Made by a program: the position numbers and the translations under genes. The notes beneath the pieces were generated by a model. That model saw nothing but the letters and a program-made list of their open reading frames with translations, made no database searches and was not told the DNA's origin. From Lentzea aerocolonigenes (GTDB lineage Bacteria; Actinomycetota; Actinomycetes; Mycobacteriales; Pseudonocardiaceae), in NCBI RefSeq assembly GCF_000955955.1, contig NZ_JYJG01000433.1:1-20571 (forward strand): a stretch of DNA of 20,571 nucleotides, read 5' to 3'. Within the stretch, counting starts at the first letter, position 1, and the number at the start of each line of letters is the position of its first letter. Positions 7,563-14,585 of this stretch are shown here, in pieces.

Positions 7563-8297
7563 GTGCGAGTGCTCGCCGTCGTGCTGTTGCTCCTGTTCTC
7601 GGCGACCCCTGCGCACGCCGCGACCGGCACGTACCTCCGCCTCGGGCACTTCTCGATGGACCAGGCCCGCGTCGAGGCCACCCTCGACGGCGTCAAGCTC
7701 GGCACGCTCGACTACGCCCAGCTCTACGACTACCGCCGCGTCGAACCCGGCGACCACGTGGTCGAGTTCCGCACCGACCCGGCCTCGCCCGTGCTGAGGT
7801 CCGTGCTGGTGAAGGCGGGCGAGGGCAAGGCGTACACGGTGATCGACAGTGCGTCGGCGATGAAGGTGCTCGAAGACGACGTCAGCCTGCCGCCCAACGG
7901 CCAGGCGCGGCTGCGGGTGATCAACGCCGGTGACGCCGAAATGGACCTGCTGCGCGGCAGCGTGTTCGTGCACCGCAACGTCCCGGCGAACTCCACCACC
8001 GGCTACGCGGTGATGCTGCCCGGTTCGGACGCCCTGCAGATCACCCAGCGCGGCAAGGAGTCCACGCGGCTGGAGGCGACGCTCGAGTCCGGCGCGGTCT
8101 ACACGCTGCTGGTGAGCGCGCGCCGCATCGAGCTGCGCACGGACGCCAAGGGTGCCCAGGTCGTGCCCGGCGGCGGCCAGGAAACCGGCTTCGGCGGCAT
8201 GGCGGGCGGCTGGGACTGGCTCACCGCGCTGGTCATCGCGCTGATCGTGGGCGTCGCGATGTTCTCGGTGCGCGGCAGGCTCTTCCGGTTCGGCTGA
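7563..8297 (+). CDS. Secreted DUF4397-domain surface protein with C-terminal anchor
   Basis: A 244-residue exported protein with start GTG 7563 and Shine-Dalgarno GGGGAGG just upstream. Residues 1-19 are a signal peptide (VVLLLLFSATPAHA, likely cleavage after AHA). Residues 22-190 form a beta-rich body matching the DUF4397 pattern (YLRLGHFSMDQARVEATLDG near the start, then LRVINAGDAEMDLLRG). The C-terminal end resembles a sorting signal: a Gly-rich QETGFGG patch (206-212), one hydrophobic helix (about 218-235) and a basic RGRLFR tail. There is no canonical LPxTG. The stop overlaps the start of a class F sortase gene by one base (TGATG), so this protein is the obvious candidate substrate of that sortase. 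Its role outside the cell is unknown. Confidence 0.85.
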   Translation: MRVLAVVLLLLFSATPAHAATGTYLRLGHFSMDQARVEATLDGVKLGTLDYAQLYDYRRVEPGDHVVEFRTDPASPVLRSVLVKAGEGKAYTVIDSASAMKVLEDDVSLPPNGQARLRVINAGDAEMDLLRGSVFVHRNVPANSTTGYAVMLPGSDALQITQRGKESTRLEATLESGAVYTLLVSARRIELRTDAKGAQVVPGGGQETGFGGMAGGWDWLTALVIALIVGVAMFSVRGRLFRFG

Positions 8298-8818
8298 TGA
8301 AGGGCAAGCTCGTGATGGGCGCGGCGATCCTGGTCGCGCTGATCTACATCGTGAAGGATCCGGGCGCGGAGAAGGTGCCGGAGCCGGTGACCGTGCGGAT
8401 CCCGTCGATCGGCGTGGAAACGTCGCTGGAAGCGTTGAAACTGGGCAAGGACGGCGTCCTGGAACCGCCTACCCGCTCGGACAAGGCCGGGTGGTACGCC
8501 AAGGGGGTCGCGCCGGGCGACGCCGGACCGGCCGTGATCGCGGGTCACGTCGACTCGAAGACCGGGCCTGGTGTGTTCTTCCGGCTGCCGGAACTGCAGC
8601 CCGGCGCCGAGGTTCTGGTGGAGCGCGAGGACGGCAGCAAGCTGACGTTCGTCGTGAGTCACCGGTACGCCACGCAGAAGACCGCGTTCCCGACCGCGAT
8701 CGTCTACGGGCCGACGCCGTTGTCCGAGCTGCGGCTGGTGACGTGCGGCGGCGACTTCGACCGGGTGGCGGGCAGCTACCGCGACAACGTGATCGTCGAA
8801 GCGGTCCTCAAAGGCTGA
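8297..8818 (+). CDS. Class F sortase
   Basis: A 173-residue membrane-anchored cysteine transpeptidase. Residues 5-19 are an N-terminal hydrophobic anchor; the sortase beta-barrel follows, beginning VTVRIPSIGVETSLE. Catalytic residues are visible in order: His84 in AGHVDS (82-87), Cys150 in LVTCGG (147-152) and Arg162 in YRDNVIV (161-167). The short length, the actinobacterial context and the 'GGDFDR..GSYRDNVIV' ending fit class F. It would cleave a C-terminal sorting motif in an exported protein and attach it to the cell envelope. Its start overlaps the stop of the DUF4397 gene (TGATG), so the two are translationally coupled and probably enzyme and substrate. Confidence 0.92.
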   Translation: MKGKLVMGAAILVALIYIVKDPGAEKVPEPVTVRIPSIGVETSLEALKLGKDGVLEPPTRSDKAGWYAKGVAPGDAGPAVIAGHVDSKTGPGVFFRLPELQPGAEVLVEREDGSKLTFVVSHRYATQKTAFPTAIVYGPTPLSELRLVTCGGDFDRVAGSYRDNVIVEAVLKG

Positions 8819-8876
8819 AACAGCAAGAAGGTTGCAACAACTGCACGCCGCTGTGACCCGTGTCAGCATCCGACGC

Positions 8877-9062
8877 ATGACCAACGGAGTGCACTCTCAC
8901 GAGCACAGCCACGGCGACACGACGCACACGCATCCGCACGAGTCGCACGCGCACACCCACGTCGAACATGAGCACACGCACTCGCACGGCGGCGCGACGC
9001 ACTCACACACGCACACGCACGATGCGGCGCACACGGACGAACACGAGCACTCGCACTCCTGA
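8877..9062 (+). CDS. Small histidine-rich, probably metal-binding protein
   Basis: A 61-residue protein starting at ATG 8877 (MTNGVHSHEHSHGDT) with 22 histidines (36%), almost all in alternating H-x-H patterns together with Thr, Ser, Glu and Asp. There is no signal peptide, cysteine or hydrophobic segment. Such a composition suggests binding of nickel, zinc, copper or cobalt in the cytosol, as storage or chaperone. The frame is open further upstream to a TTG, but that part is not His-rich and the ATG start is more natural. The upstream gap (8819-8876) has a short palindrome GTTGCAAC (8831-8838), too short to call a metalloregulator site. The preceding gene is the sortase, 58 bases away; no metal transporter or regulator lies nearby. 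A low-complexity frame is a risk, but its use of many different codons supports a real gene. Confidence 0.65.
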   Translation: MTNGVHSHEHSHGDTTHTHPHESHAHTHVEHEHTHSHGGATHSHTHTHDAAHTDEHEHSHS

Positions 9063-9064
9063 GC

Positions 9065-9079
9065 CGTGGGCGACCCACG
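9065..9079. terminator. Candidate bidirectional hairpin between convergent genes
   Basis: CGTGGG (9065-9070) and CCCACG (9074-9079) form a perfect six-pair stem with a CGA loop. It sits in the 47-base gap between the convergent stops of the His-rich gene (9062) and the dehydratase gene (9110), the expected place for a shared terminator. It lacks a T-tract on either strand, as is common for GC-rich actinomycete terminators. Confidence 0.4.
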
Positions 9080-9109
9080 CCGAGTTCGAGGGCGCGGCGG
9101 TCGATCGTC

Positions 9110-10813
9110 TCAGTGGGACTCGCGGGTGACCTCGCTGCCGCTGGAGCCGACCAGGAAGTCCAGGTCGGCTCCGGTGTCGGCGCCGAGCACGTGATCGATG
9201 TAGAGCCGTTCCCAGCCTCGTGACGGTGTCGCGAACGCCTTCGACATCGCCTCGCTCGGTGCGCGTGAGAGGAAGTCCGGTGCCTCGACGTCGATCCGGC
9301 GGTTCTCCACGTCCAGCACGATGACGTCGCCGGTCCGGACCAGCCCGAGCGGCCCGCCCGCGGCCGCTTCCGGTGCCACGTGCAGGACGACCGTGCCGTA
9401 CGCGGTGCCGCTCATGCGCCCGTCGCAGATCCGGACCATGTCGCGCACGCCCTGCTCCAGCAGTTTCTTGGGCAGCGGCATGTTCGACACCTCCGGCATG
9501 CCCGGATAGCCGCGCGGGCCACATCCGCGCAGCACGAGCACGGAGTCCGCGTCCACGTCGAGATCGGGGTCGTCGATGCGGGCGTGGAAGTCCTCGATGC
9601 TGTCGAACACCACGGCTTTTCCGCGGTGCTGCAACAGGTTCGGCGACGCGGCGGCCGGTTTGATCAGGGCGCCCCGCGGTGCGAGGTTGCCGCGCAGCAC
9701 CGCGATGCCGCCTTCGGCGATGATCGGCTCGGTGCGGCTGCGGATCACCTCTGGATCCCAGATCGGCGCGTCGTCGAGGTGGTCCACGAGCGGGTTCCCG
9801 GTGACGCTCAACGCTTCCGGGTCGAGCAGGTCGCGCACTTCCCGCAGCACGGCCAGGAGTCCGCCCGCGCGGTGGAAGTCCTCCATCAGGAACCGGCCCG
9901 CCGGCTGGAGGTCGACCAGCAGCGGCACACCCGATCCGATGCGGTCGAAGTCGTCCAGCGTGAGATCGACACCGAGGCGCCCGGCGATGGCGAGCAGGTG
10001 CACCACCGCGTTCGTCGAACCACCGATCGCCGCGAGCGCCACGATCGCGTTGTGGAAGTTGGCCTTCGTGAGGAACGTGCTGGGCCTGCGGTCTTTCTCG
10101 ATCAGCTCGACGATGAGCTTTCCGGTGCCGTGCGAGGCTTCCAGCAGCCTGCTGTCCGGCGCCGGAGTGCCTGCGACGCCCGGGATGATGGTGCCGAGCG
10201 CTTCCGCGACCAGTGCCATCGTCGACGCGGTGCCCATGGTGTTGCAGTGGCCGCGACTGCGGATCATCGCGGACTCGGACTTGGCGAACGCATCCTGCGA
10301 CAACGTCCCGGCGCGGACCTCCTCCGACAGCCGCCACACGTCCGTGCCGCAGCCCAGCGGCACACCGCGGAACGTGCCGGTCAGCATCGGCCCGCCGGGC
10401 ACCACGACCGCCGGGATGTCGACGGACGCGGCGGCCATCAACAGCGCGGGAATCGTTTTGTCGCAACCACCGAGCAGCACCACGCCGTCGACGGGGTTGG
10501 CGCGCAACATCTCCTCGGCGGCCATCGCGGCCATGTTGCGCCACAGCATCGCGGTCGGGCGCACGTTCGTCTCGCCGAGCGACACCACGGGCAGGTTCAA
10601 CGGCACCCCGCCCGCCTCGTACACGCCGTTCGAGACCGACGCGGCGACCTCGTTCAGATGCGCGTTGCACGGGGTGAGGTCGGAGGCGGTGTTGGCGATC
10701 GCGATCTGCGGTCTGGTGAAGGCGTCGTCCGGGGTGCCTCGGCGCATCCAAGCGCGGTGGATGTAGGCGTTGCGGTCGTCACCCGCGTACCAGTGTTCGC
10801 TGCGCAGCCCCAC
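9110..10813 (-). CDS. IlvD/Edd-family dehydratase, sugar-acid dehydratase-like
   Basis: A 567-residue Fe-S dehydratase starting at GTG 10813. The three cysteines expected to hold the iron-sulfur cluster are Cys49 (NTASDLTPCNAH), Cys117 (LLGGCDKT) and Cys190 (RGHCNTMGTAST). Asp118 and Lys119 in GGCDKT are the metal-binding pair, the lysine being carbamylated in known structures. CDGRMSGTAYG near residue 467 is the C-terminal active-site loop. The family removes water from 2,3-dihydroxy acids. The N-terminus (LRSEHWYAGDDRNAYIHRAW) and the 567-residue length resemble arabinonate/xylonate-type dehydratases more than branched-chain IlvD (about 610 residues), so automatic naming as ilvD could mislead. 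The gene follows the NTF2-like gene with no gap (TGA then GTG). Confidence 0.9.
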   Translation of the reverse strand: MGLRSEHWYAGDDRNAYIHRAWMRRGTPDDAFTRPQIAIANTASDLTPCNAHLNEVAASVSNGVYEAGGVPLNLPVVSLGETNVRPTAMLWRNMAAMAAEEMLRANPVDGVVLLGGCDKTIPALLMAAASVDIPAVVVPGGPMLTGTFRGVPLGCGTDVWRLSEEVRAGTLSQDAFAKSESAMIRSRGHCNTMGTASTMALVAEALGTIIPGVAGTPAPDSRLLEASHGTGKLIVELIEKDRRPSTFLTKANFHNAIVALAAIGGSTNAVVHLLAIAGRLGVDLTLDDFDRIGSGVPLLVDLQPAGRFLMEDFHRAGGLLAVLREVRDLLDPEALSVTGNPLVDHLDDAPIWDPEVIRSRTEPIIAEGGIAVLRGNLAPRGALIKPAAASPNLLQHRGKAVVFDSIEDFHARIDDPDLDVDADSVLVLRGCGPRGYPGMPEVSNMPLPKKLLEQGVRDMVRICDGRMSGTAYGTVVLHVAPEAAAGGPLGLVRTGDVIVLDVENRRIDVEAPDFLSRAPSEAMSKAFATPSRGWERLYIDHVLGADTGADLDFLVGSSGSEVTRESH

Positions 10814-11242
10814 TCAAGCCTCCTGTCCGAGGCTTCCGACAGTATCCCGAGACTGCTCGTCGTAGGCGCTGGCGTGACGGTGGACCATGAGCCAGGTGCC
10901 GTGCTCGCGGCGGAAGACCGTGGTGACGCGCAACGAGTAGGACTTCGTCCTGCCCTCCGCGACGACCACCTCGGACCGTTCGATCGCGCACGCGTAACCG
11001 AGATCGCCGCTCGACTCCGCGGCCACCACCTCGATGTCCAGGTGTCTGCTGCCGTGGAACCACGACGCGACCTCGTCGAACGTCCGGTCGATCTCGGTCC
11101 AGCCGACGGCACCGAGGTGCGCACCGAACAACACCACGGGGTCAGCGTGCGACCACAGCTCCTTGCGCGGCTCCACATCGCCGTTGTGCAGGTTCTCGAT
11201 GTCACGCTCCAGCAGCGGCAGCACCTCGTCCTGAAAGCTCAT
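10814..11242 (-). CDS. NTF2-like (SnoaL/DUF4440-type) protein
   Basis: A 142-residue protein starting at ATG 11242 with a GAAAGG ribosome binding site (11251-11256) eight bases upstream. The pattern fits the cone-shaped NTF2-like fold: an N-terminal helix (FQDEVLPLLERDIENLHNGD), a mid-segment SHADPVVLFGAHLGAVGW, a helix IDRTFDEVASWF, and C-terminal strands YSLRVTTVFRREHGTWLMVH with RHAS. Proteins of this type may be isomerases, hydrolases or non-catalytic ligand binders; no catalytic residues can be assigned here. Its stop abuts the start of the dehydratase gene, so the two are coupled; the Rieske gene lies 63 bases upstream on the same strand. A joint role in metabolism of a hydroxy acid is possible but unproven. 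Confidence 0.8.
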   Translation of the reverse strand: MSFQDEVLPLLERDIENLHNGDVEPRKELWSHADPVVLFGAHLGAVGWTEIDRTFDEVASWFHGSRHLDIEVVAAESSGDLGYACAIERSEVVVAEGRTKSYSLRVTTVFRREHGTWLMVHRHASAYDEQSRDTVGSLGQEA

Positions 11243-11305
11243 GGGACAGGCCTTTCTCGTGCGGCGGTCCGGAAAGCATGACTCTCCGCACCCCGCCGCG
11301 CAGGC

Positions 11306-11722
11306 TCAGGCCACGACGATGTCGTCCCCCTTGACCTTGGTCCTGATCAGGGGCAACGGCTTCTTCGCGGGACCGGACCTGCGCTTGCCGTCCACCGAGC
11401 TGAACCGGCTGTCGTGGCACCAGCAGATGATCAGGTTGTTGTCGACCTCGCTGCACATGCAGCCCTGGTGGGTGCACTTGGCGTCGAACGCCGTGTACGT
11501 GCCCTTCTTCGGCTGGGCGACAACAACAGATGTCTCGTCGTCGAAGTAGACGACCACACCGCCGTTGAGCGGCACGTCGGCCTTCTTCGCGAGGACGGTG
11601 CCGGGCGGGAGCTTGCCGCACGGTTGATGGTCGGCGGTCGCCGTGCCCGTCGTGAGGGCGGTCGCGGCACAGCCGCCGACGAAACAGCGACGGGTGACCT
11701 GAGGGGTGCTCGGGAGCTCCAT
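11306..11722 (-). CDS. Rieske [2Fe-2S] protein with twin-arginine signal
   Basis: A 138-residue protein starting at ATG 11722 with AGGAAG (11730-11735) seven bases upstream. Residues 11-30 (RRCFVGGCAATALTTGTATA) look like a short Tat signal: twin arginines, then a weakly hydrophobic stretch. The Rieske fold follows. Cluster ligands are Cys83 and His85 in CTHQGC, and Cys100 and His103 in CWCHDSRF; Cys88 and Cys102 would form the stabilising disulfide. The cluster would be loaded in the cytosol and the folded protein exported, to act as a small electron carrier outside the membrane. Such stand-alone Tat-Rieske proteins are common in actinomycetes and their partners are mostly unknown. It is not next to cytochrome bc1 genes; the downstream neighbours are NTF2-like and dehydratase genes. 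Confidence 0.9.
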   Translation of the reverse strand: MELPSTPQVTRRCFVGGCAATALTTGTATADHQPCGKLPPGTVLAKKADVPLNGGVVVYFDDETSVVVAQPKKGTYTAFDAKCTHQGCMCSEVDNNLIICWCHDSRFSSVDGKRRSGPAKKPLPLIRTKVKGDDIVVA

Positions 11723-11816
11723 GCGCTCACTTCCTGCCGGACGTCGGGCGCGGCGGAGGCGGCTTCCTCACCTTGGCGCGTGCGGAGGAACCGGGCGAGT
11801 CCCGAATTTTCGTCGG

Positions 11817-12212
11817 CTAGAGCGGCAGGTCGGGCGGCAGCTGCAAGGCGATGGTGATCAGTGAGTGGACCCGGCCGGCGATCACCGCGAGCAGGCCGTG
11901 CATCTCCGGGGACGCGGCGTCGGCGGCTTCCTGGAGCGTGCGCAGGTCGGTGTCGATCTGGCCGAGTACCTTCGCCGTGTCGGCGGGGCCTGCCGTGAAC
12001 GCCCTCGCGATGTCTTCGAGCGGCAGGCCGTGGATCTCCAGGCGCTGCACGAGGTGGATGCGCTCCACGTCGTCGGCGCGGTAGAGGCGGTAGTTGCTCG
12101 CGGTGCGCTGCGCGGGGCTGATCAGGCCGAGGGTCGTGTAGTAGTCGACGGTGCGGATGCTGACCCCGGCACGGGCGGCGAGCTCGCCGATCTTGAGCAG
12201 TGATTCGGACAA
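11817..12212 (-). CDS. MerR-family transcriptional regulator
   Basis: A 131-residue regulator starting at TTG 12212; the start is supported by a GGAGG at 12222-12226, nine bases upstream. Residues 5-75 are a MerR winged helix-turn-helix: LKIGELAARAGVSIRTVDYY, then TLGLISPAQR and NYRLYRADDVERIHLVQRL. The rest (76-131) is a dimerisation helix and a short helical effector region without the cysteine pattern of metal-sensing MerR proteins, so the signal is probably an organic ligand or stress. It is divergent from the CNNM/Spo0M operon, and a 20-base inverted repeat lies in the shared gap. Autoregulation and control of that operon are the natural hypotheses. The 94-base region between its stop and the Rieske start (11723-11816) holds nothing else I can identify beyond the Rieske ribosome binding site. 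Confidence 0.9.
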   Translation of the reverse strand: MSESLLKIGELAARAGVSIRTVDYYTTLGLISPAQRTASNYRLYRADDVERIHLVQRLEIHGLPLEDIARAFTAGPADTAKVLGQIDTDLRTLQEAADAASPEMHGLLAVIAGRVHSLITIALQLPPDLPL

Positions 12213-12239
12213 AACAGGCGACCTCCGTCCCTAAACCGT

Positions 12240-12259
12240 ACAGTGCTACGTGCTACTGT
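12240..12259. promoter_or_regulatory. Palindromic operator, candidate MerR binding site
   Basis: The 20-base element ACAGTGCTACGTGCTACTGT has perfect outer arms (ACAGT/ACTGT) around a central ACGT and also contains the direct repeat GTGCTAC-GTGCTAC. It lies 28 bases upstream of the merR-like start and 42 bases upstream of the CNNM start. Length and symmetry fit MerR-family operators, which sit within an over-long promoter spacer. Binding is inferred from position. Confidence 0.55.
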
Positions 12260-12265
12260 TGGAGT

Positions 12266-12322
12266 ATGCCTGATGAAGCCGACATAGACGGCTGTAGTAC
12301 GTGGCCGGGTGCGTCTTGTTGA
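12266..12322 (+). CDS. Possible 18-codon upstream ORF overlapping the CNNM gene start
   Basis: ATG 12266 opens an 18-residue frame (MPDEADIDGCSTWPGASC) that ends at TGA 12320-12322, out of frame with and overlapping the GTG start at 12301. A GGAG precedes it, but only three bases from the ATG, which is close for a functional Shine-Dalgarno. The downstream CNNM start has no visible Shine-Dalgarno of its own, so coupling through this frame is conceivable. It may equally be chance. Confidence 0.2.
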   Translation: MPDEADIDGCSTWPGASC

Positions 12323-13560
12323 TCGCATCCGGCTTGCTCGCCATCGTGGTGCTCACGATCGCCACGGGGTATTTCGTCGCTCAGGAGTTCGCGTACATGG
12401 CGGTCGATCGCGGCCGTCTGCAGCAGCTCGCCGAGGCCGGCTCGAAGGCCGCCGGGCGTGCGCTCCGCGTGACTCAGAAGCTCTCGTTCATGCTTTCCGG
12501 TGCCCAGTTCGGCATCACGGTGACGGCGCTGCTCGTCGGTTATGTGGCCGAGCCCTTGCTCGGTACCGGCCTCGGCGTGCCGTTCTCGATGGTGATCGCG
12601 CTGGTGTTCGCCACGTTCGTGCAGATGGTGCTCGGTGAGCTGCTGCCGAAGAACCTCGCGATCGCCCGTCCCGAGCGGCTGGCGCTGGCGTTGAGCGCTT
12701 CGACCCTGGTGTACCTGAAGATCGCCGGTCCGGTGATCCGGCTGTTCGACGCGGCCGCGAACCGGTTGCTGCGCGCGGCCGGCATCGAGCCGGTCGAGGA
12801 GCTGCCGCAGGGCGCGACGCCCGAGGACCTCAAGGCGATCGTCGAGGACGCGGGGGAGCAGGGACACCTGGATCCCGAGCTCACGCGGCTGCTGGAACAC
12901 GGCATCGGGTTCCGTGAACTCGTCGCCGACCAGGCGATGACGCCGCGCGTGAACGTCCACACCGTACGGTTCGACGAGCCTGCTCTTCGCGTGATCTCGT
13001 TGCTGGACACCGGGAACTCGCGTTTCCCGGTGGTCGGCGAGGACCGCGACGACCTGCGCGGAATCGTCGGTCTGGCCGAGGTGCTGACGTTGACGCCGGA
13101 AGAGCGTTCGTCGGTGGCCATCGAGAAGATCGCCTCGCCCGCGCTGGTCGTGCCCGCGACGCTGCCGTTGCCCGCGGTGCTGGAAAGGCTGCGGTCCGAA
13201 CGCCGTCAGCTCGCGTGCGTGGTCGACGAGTTCGGCGGGTTCGCGGGGGTGATCTCGCTGGAGGACCTGGCCGAGGAGCTGGTCGGCGAGATCCACGACG
13301 AGGACGACCTGGTCGCGGCCCTGATCGAGAAGGTCGGCGACGACTGGCGGGTGCCGGGTCGCATGAGGCTGGACGAGATCGAGGACGCCACCGGCGTCGA
13401 GCTGCCGGTCGACGACGCCTACGACACGGTGTCGGGCCTGGTGTTGCACCAGCTGGGGCGCATTCCTGAAGCTGGCGACGAGGTCGTGCTGGACGGCGTG
13501 ACACTGCGGGTGGCCGCGGTGGCGCGCAACGTGCCGGACACGGTGGTGCTGTCCCGATGA
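12301..13560 (+). CDS. CNNM/CBS-domain membrane protein (hemolysin-like, CorC-type), first of two
   Basis: A 419-residue protein in the layout usual for this family. The DUF21/CNNM membrane domain (1-170) has hydrophobic segments near 5-25, 65-90 and 95-118 and the motifs GYFVAQEFAYMAVDR and GELLPKNLAIARPER. The CBS pair spans about 205-335 (TPRVNVHTV, SRFPVVGED, then VVDEFGGFAGVISLEDLAEE). A C-terminal CorC_HlyC domain covers about 340-416. Relatives transport or regulate divalent cations such as Mg2+ or Co2+; the name 'hemolysin' is historical. GTG 12301 is the first possible start, because TAG 12295-12297 closes the frame upstream. The stop overlaps the next gene (ATGA), a shorter paralogue, so the two may form a heterodimer. 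A MerR regulator is divergent. Confidence 0.9.
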   Translation: MAGCVLLIASGLLAIVVLTIATGYFVAQEFAYMAVDRGRLQQLAEAGSKAAGRALRVTQKLSFMLSGAQFGITVTALLVGYVAEPLLGTGLGVPFSMVIALVFATFVQMVLGELLPKNLAIARPERLALALSASTLVYLKIAGPVIRLFDAAANRLLRAAGIEPVEELPQGATPEDLKAIVEDAGEQGHLDPELTRLLEHGIGFRELVADQAMTPRVNVHTVRFDEPALRVISLLDTGNSRFPVVGEDRDDLRGIVGLAEVLTLTPEERSSVAIEKIASPALVVPATLPLPAVLERLRSERRQLACVVDEFGGFAGVISLEDLAEELVGEIHDEDDLVAALIEKVGDDWRVPGRMRLDEIEDATGVELPVDDAYDTVSGLVLHQLGRIPEAGDEVVLDGVTLRVAAVARNVPDTVVLSR

Positions 13561-14585
13561 GCATCGTGATCTCGGTGATCTTGCTGGCGTTGAACGGCTT
13601 CTTCGTGGCCGCGGAGTTCGCGTTGATCGCGGCGAAGCGGCACCGGCTGGAGCAGGCGGCCGAGACGTCCCGGGCGGCGCGCGCTGCCGTGGCGGGTGTT
13701 CGTGAGCTGTCGCTGATGCTCGCGGGCGCCCAGCTCGGCATCACGCTGTGCACGCTGGGTCTCGGCGCGCTGGCCAAACCGGCCGTCGCGGACCTGCTGG
13801 AACCGGCGCTCAAGTGGGCCGGTCTGCCGGACGCGTTCGCGTACGGCGTGGCGTTCGCGATCAGCCTGGTGCTGGTGGTGTTCCTGCACATGGTCGTGGG
13901 CGAGATGGCGCCGAAGTCGTGGGCCATCGCGCACCCAGAGCGGTCCGCGCTGATCCTGGCGCTGCCGTTCCGCGCGTTCGCCCGCTCGGTCCGCTGGCTC
14001 CTCAGTGGACTGAACTCGACGACGAACTCGTTGCTGCGTTTGATGAAGGTCGAGCCGCAGGACGAGCTGGCGCAGGCGCACCGGCCGGACGACCTGCGGA
14101 TGCTGCTGCGCCAGTCCGCGGAGCACGGCCTGATTCCCGAAGGCCAGCAACGGCTGCTGACCCGGATGCTGCAGGTTCAGCGGACAACGCTGCGCGAGGT
14201 GATGGTGCCGATCGGGCAGACGTCGTCGGTCACGGAACACACGACGGCACGGGCGATCGAGCGGCGCAGCCTCCAGTGTGGACGGTCGCGCTTCCCGGTC
14301 ACCGATCTGCGCGGCCGCTACGTCGGCCTGGTGCACATCCGCGAGGCCATGCGGGCCACGGCACGCGGTTCCGACCCTTCGGCGCGGGAGTTGATGGGCC
14401 CGGTGCTGACGCTGCCCGCGTCACTCCCGGTGGCTCAGGCCGTGACGGAGATGCGTGCCGAGCGGTCGCAGCTGGCGTTGGTCGAAGACGGCGATGTCGT
14501 TGGTATCGCCGCACTTGAAGACCTCCTCGAAGAGCTGATCGGCGACTTCGAGGACGAAACCGACACCCGCGAGAGGAAACGGTAA
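13557..14585 (+). CDS. CNNM/CBS-domain membrane protein, second of two, lacking the CorC_HlyC domain
   Basis: A 342-residue paralogue of the preceding protein, starting at ATG 13557 within the ATGA overlap. The CNNM membrane domain (1-165) repeats the same features: LNGFFVAAEFALIAAKRHRL near the N-terminus, LAGAQLGITLCTLGLGALAK, and VVGEMAPKSWAIAHPERS. The CBS pair follows (about 190-330: REVMVPIGQTSSV, SRFPVTDLRGRYVGLVHIRE, ending VGIAALEDLLEELIGDFEDE). It ends directly after the second CBS domain and lacks the C-terminal CorC_HlyC domain of its neighbour. Tandem long-plus-short CNNM pairs are common in actinomycetes, so the shorter form is probably not a truncation. A membrane cation-transport or sensing role is known for the family. 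The Spo0M-like gene begins at the next base after its TAA. Confidence 0.9.
   Translation: MSIVISVILLALNGFFVAAEFALIAAKRHRLEQAAETSRAARAAVAGVRELSLMLAGAQLGITLCTLGLGALAKPAVADLLEPALKWAGLPDAFAYGVAFAISLVLVVFLHMVVGEMAPKSWAIAHPERSALILALPFRAFARSVRWLLSGLNSTTNSLLRLMKVEPQDELAQAHRPDDLRMLLRQSAEHGLIPEGQQRLLTRMLQVQRTTLREVMVPIGQTSSVTEHTTARAIERRSLQCGRSRFPVTDLRGRYVGLVHIREAMRATARGSDPSARELMGPVLTLPASLPVAQAVTEMRAERSQLALVEDGDVVGIAALEDLLEELIGDFEDETDTRERKR

Noticed and set aside
8831..8838. GTTGCAAC as a nickel (Nur) or zinc (Zur) regulator site
   Set aside because: Only one 8-base palindrome; I could not find a second half-site at the spacing expected for Nur (TTGCAA-N5-TTGCAA).
9003..11281. Long ORFs 9003-10751 (minus) and 9380-11281 (plus) around the dehydratase
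   Set aside because: They cover the same bases as a protein with all Fe-S and metal ligands of the IlvD/Edd family and have no recognisable motif themselves.
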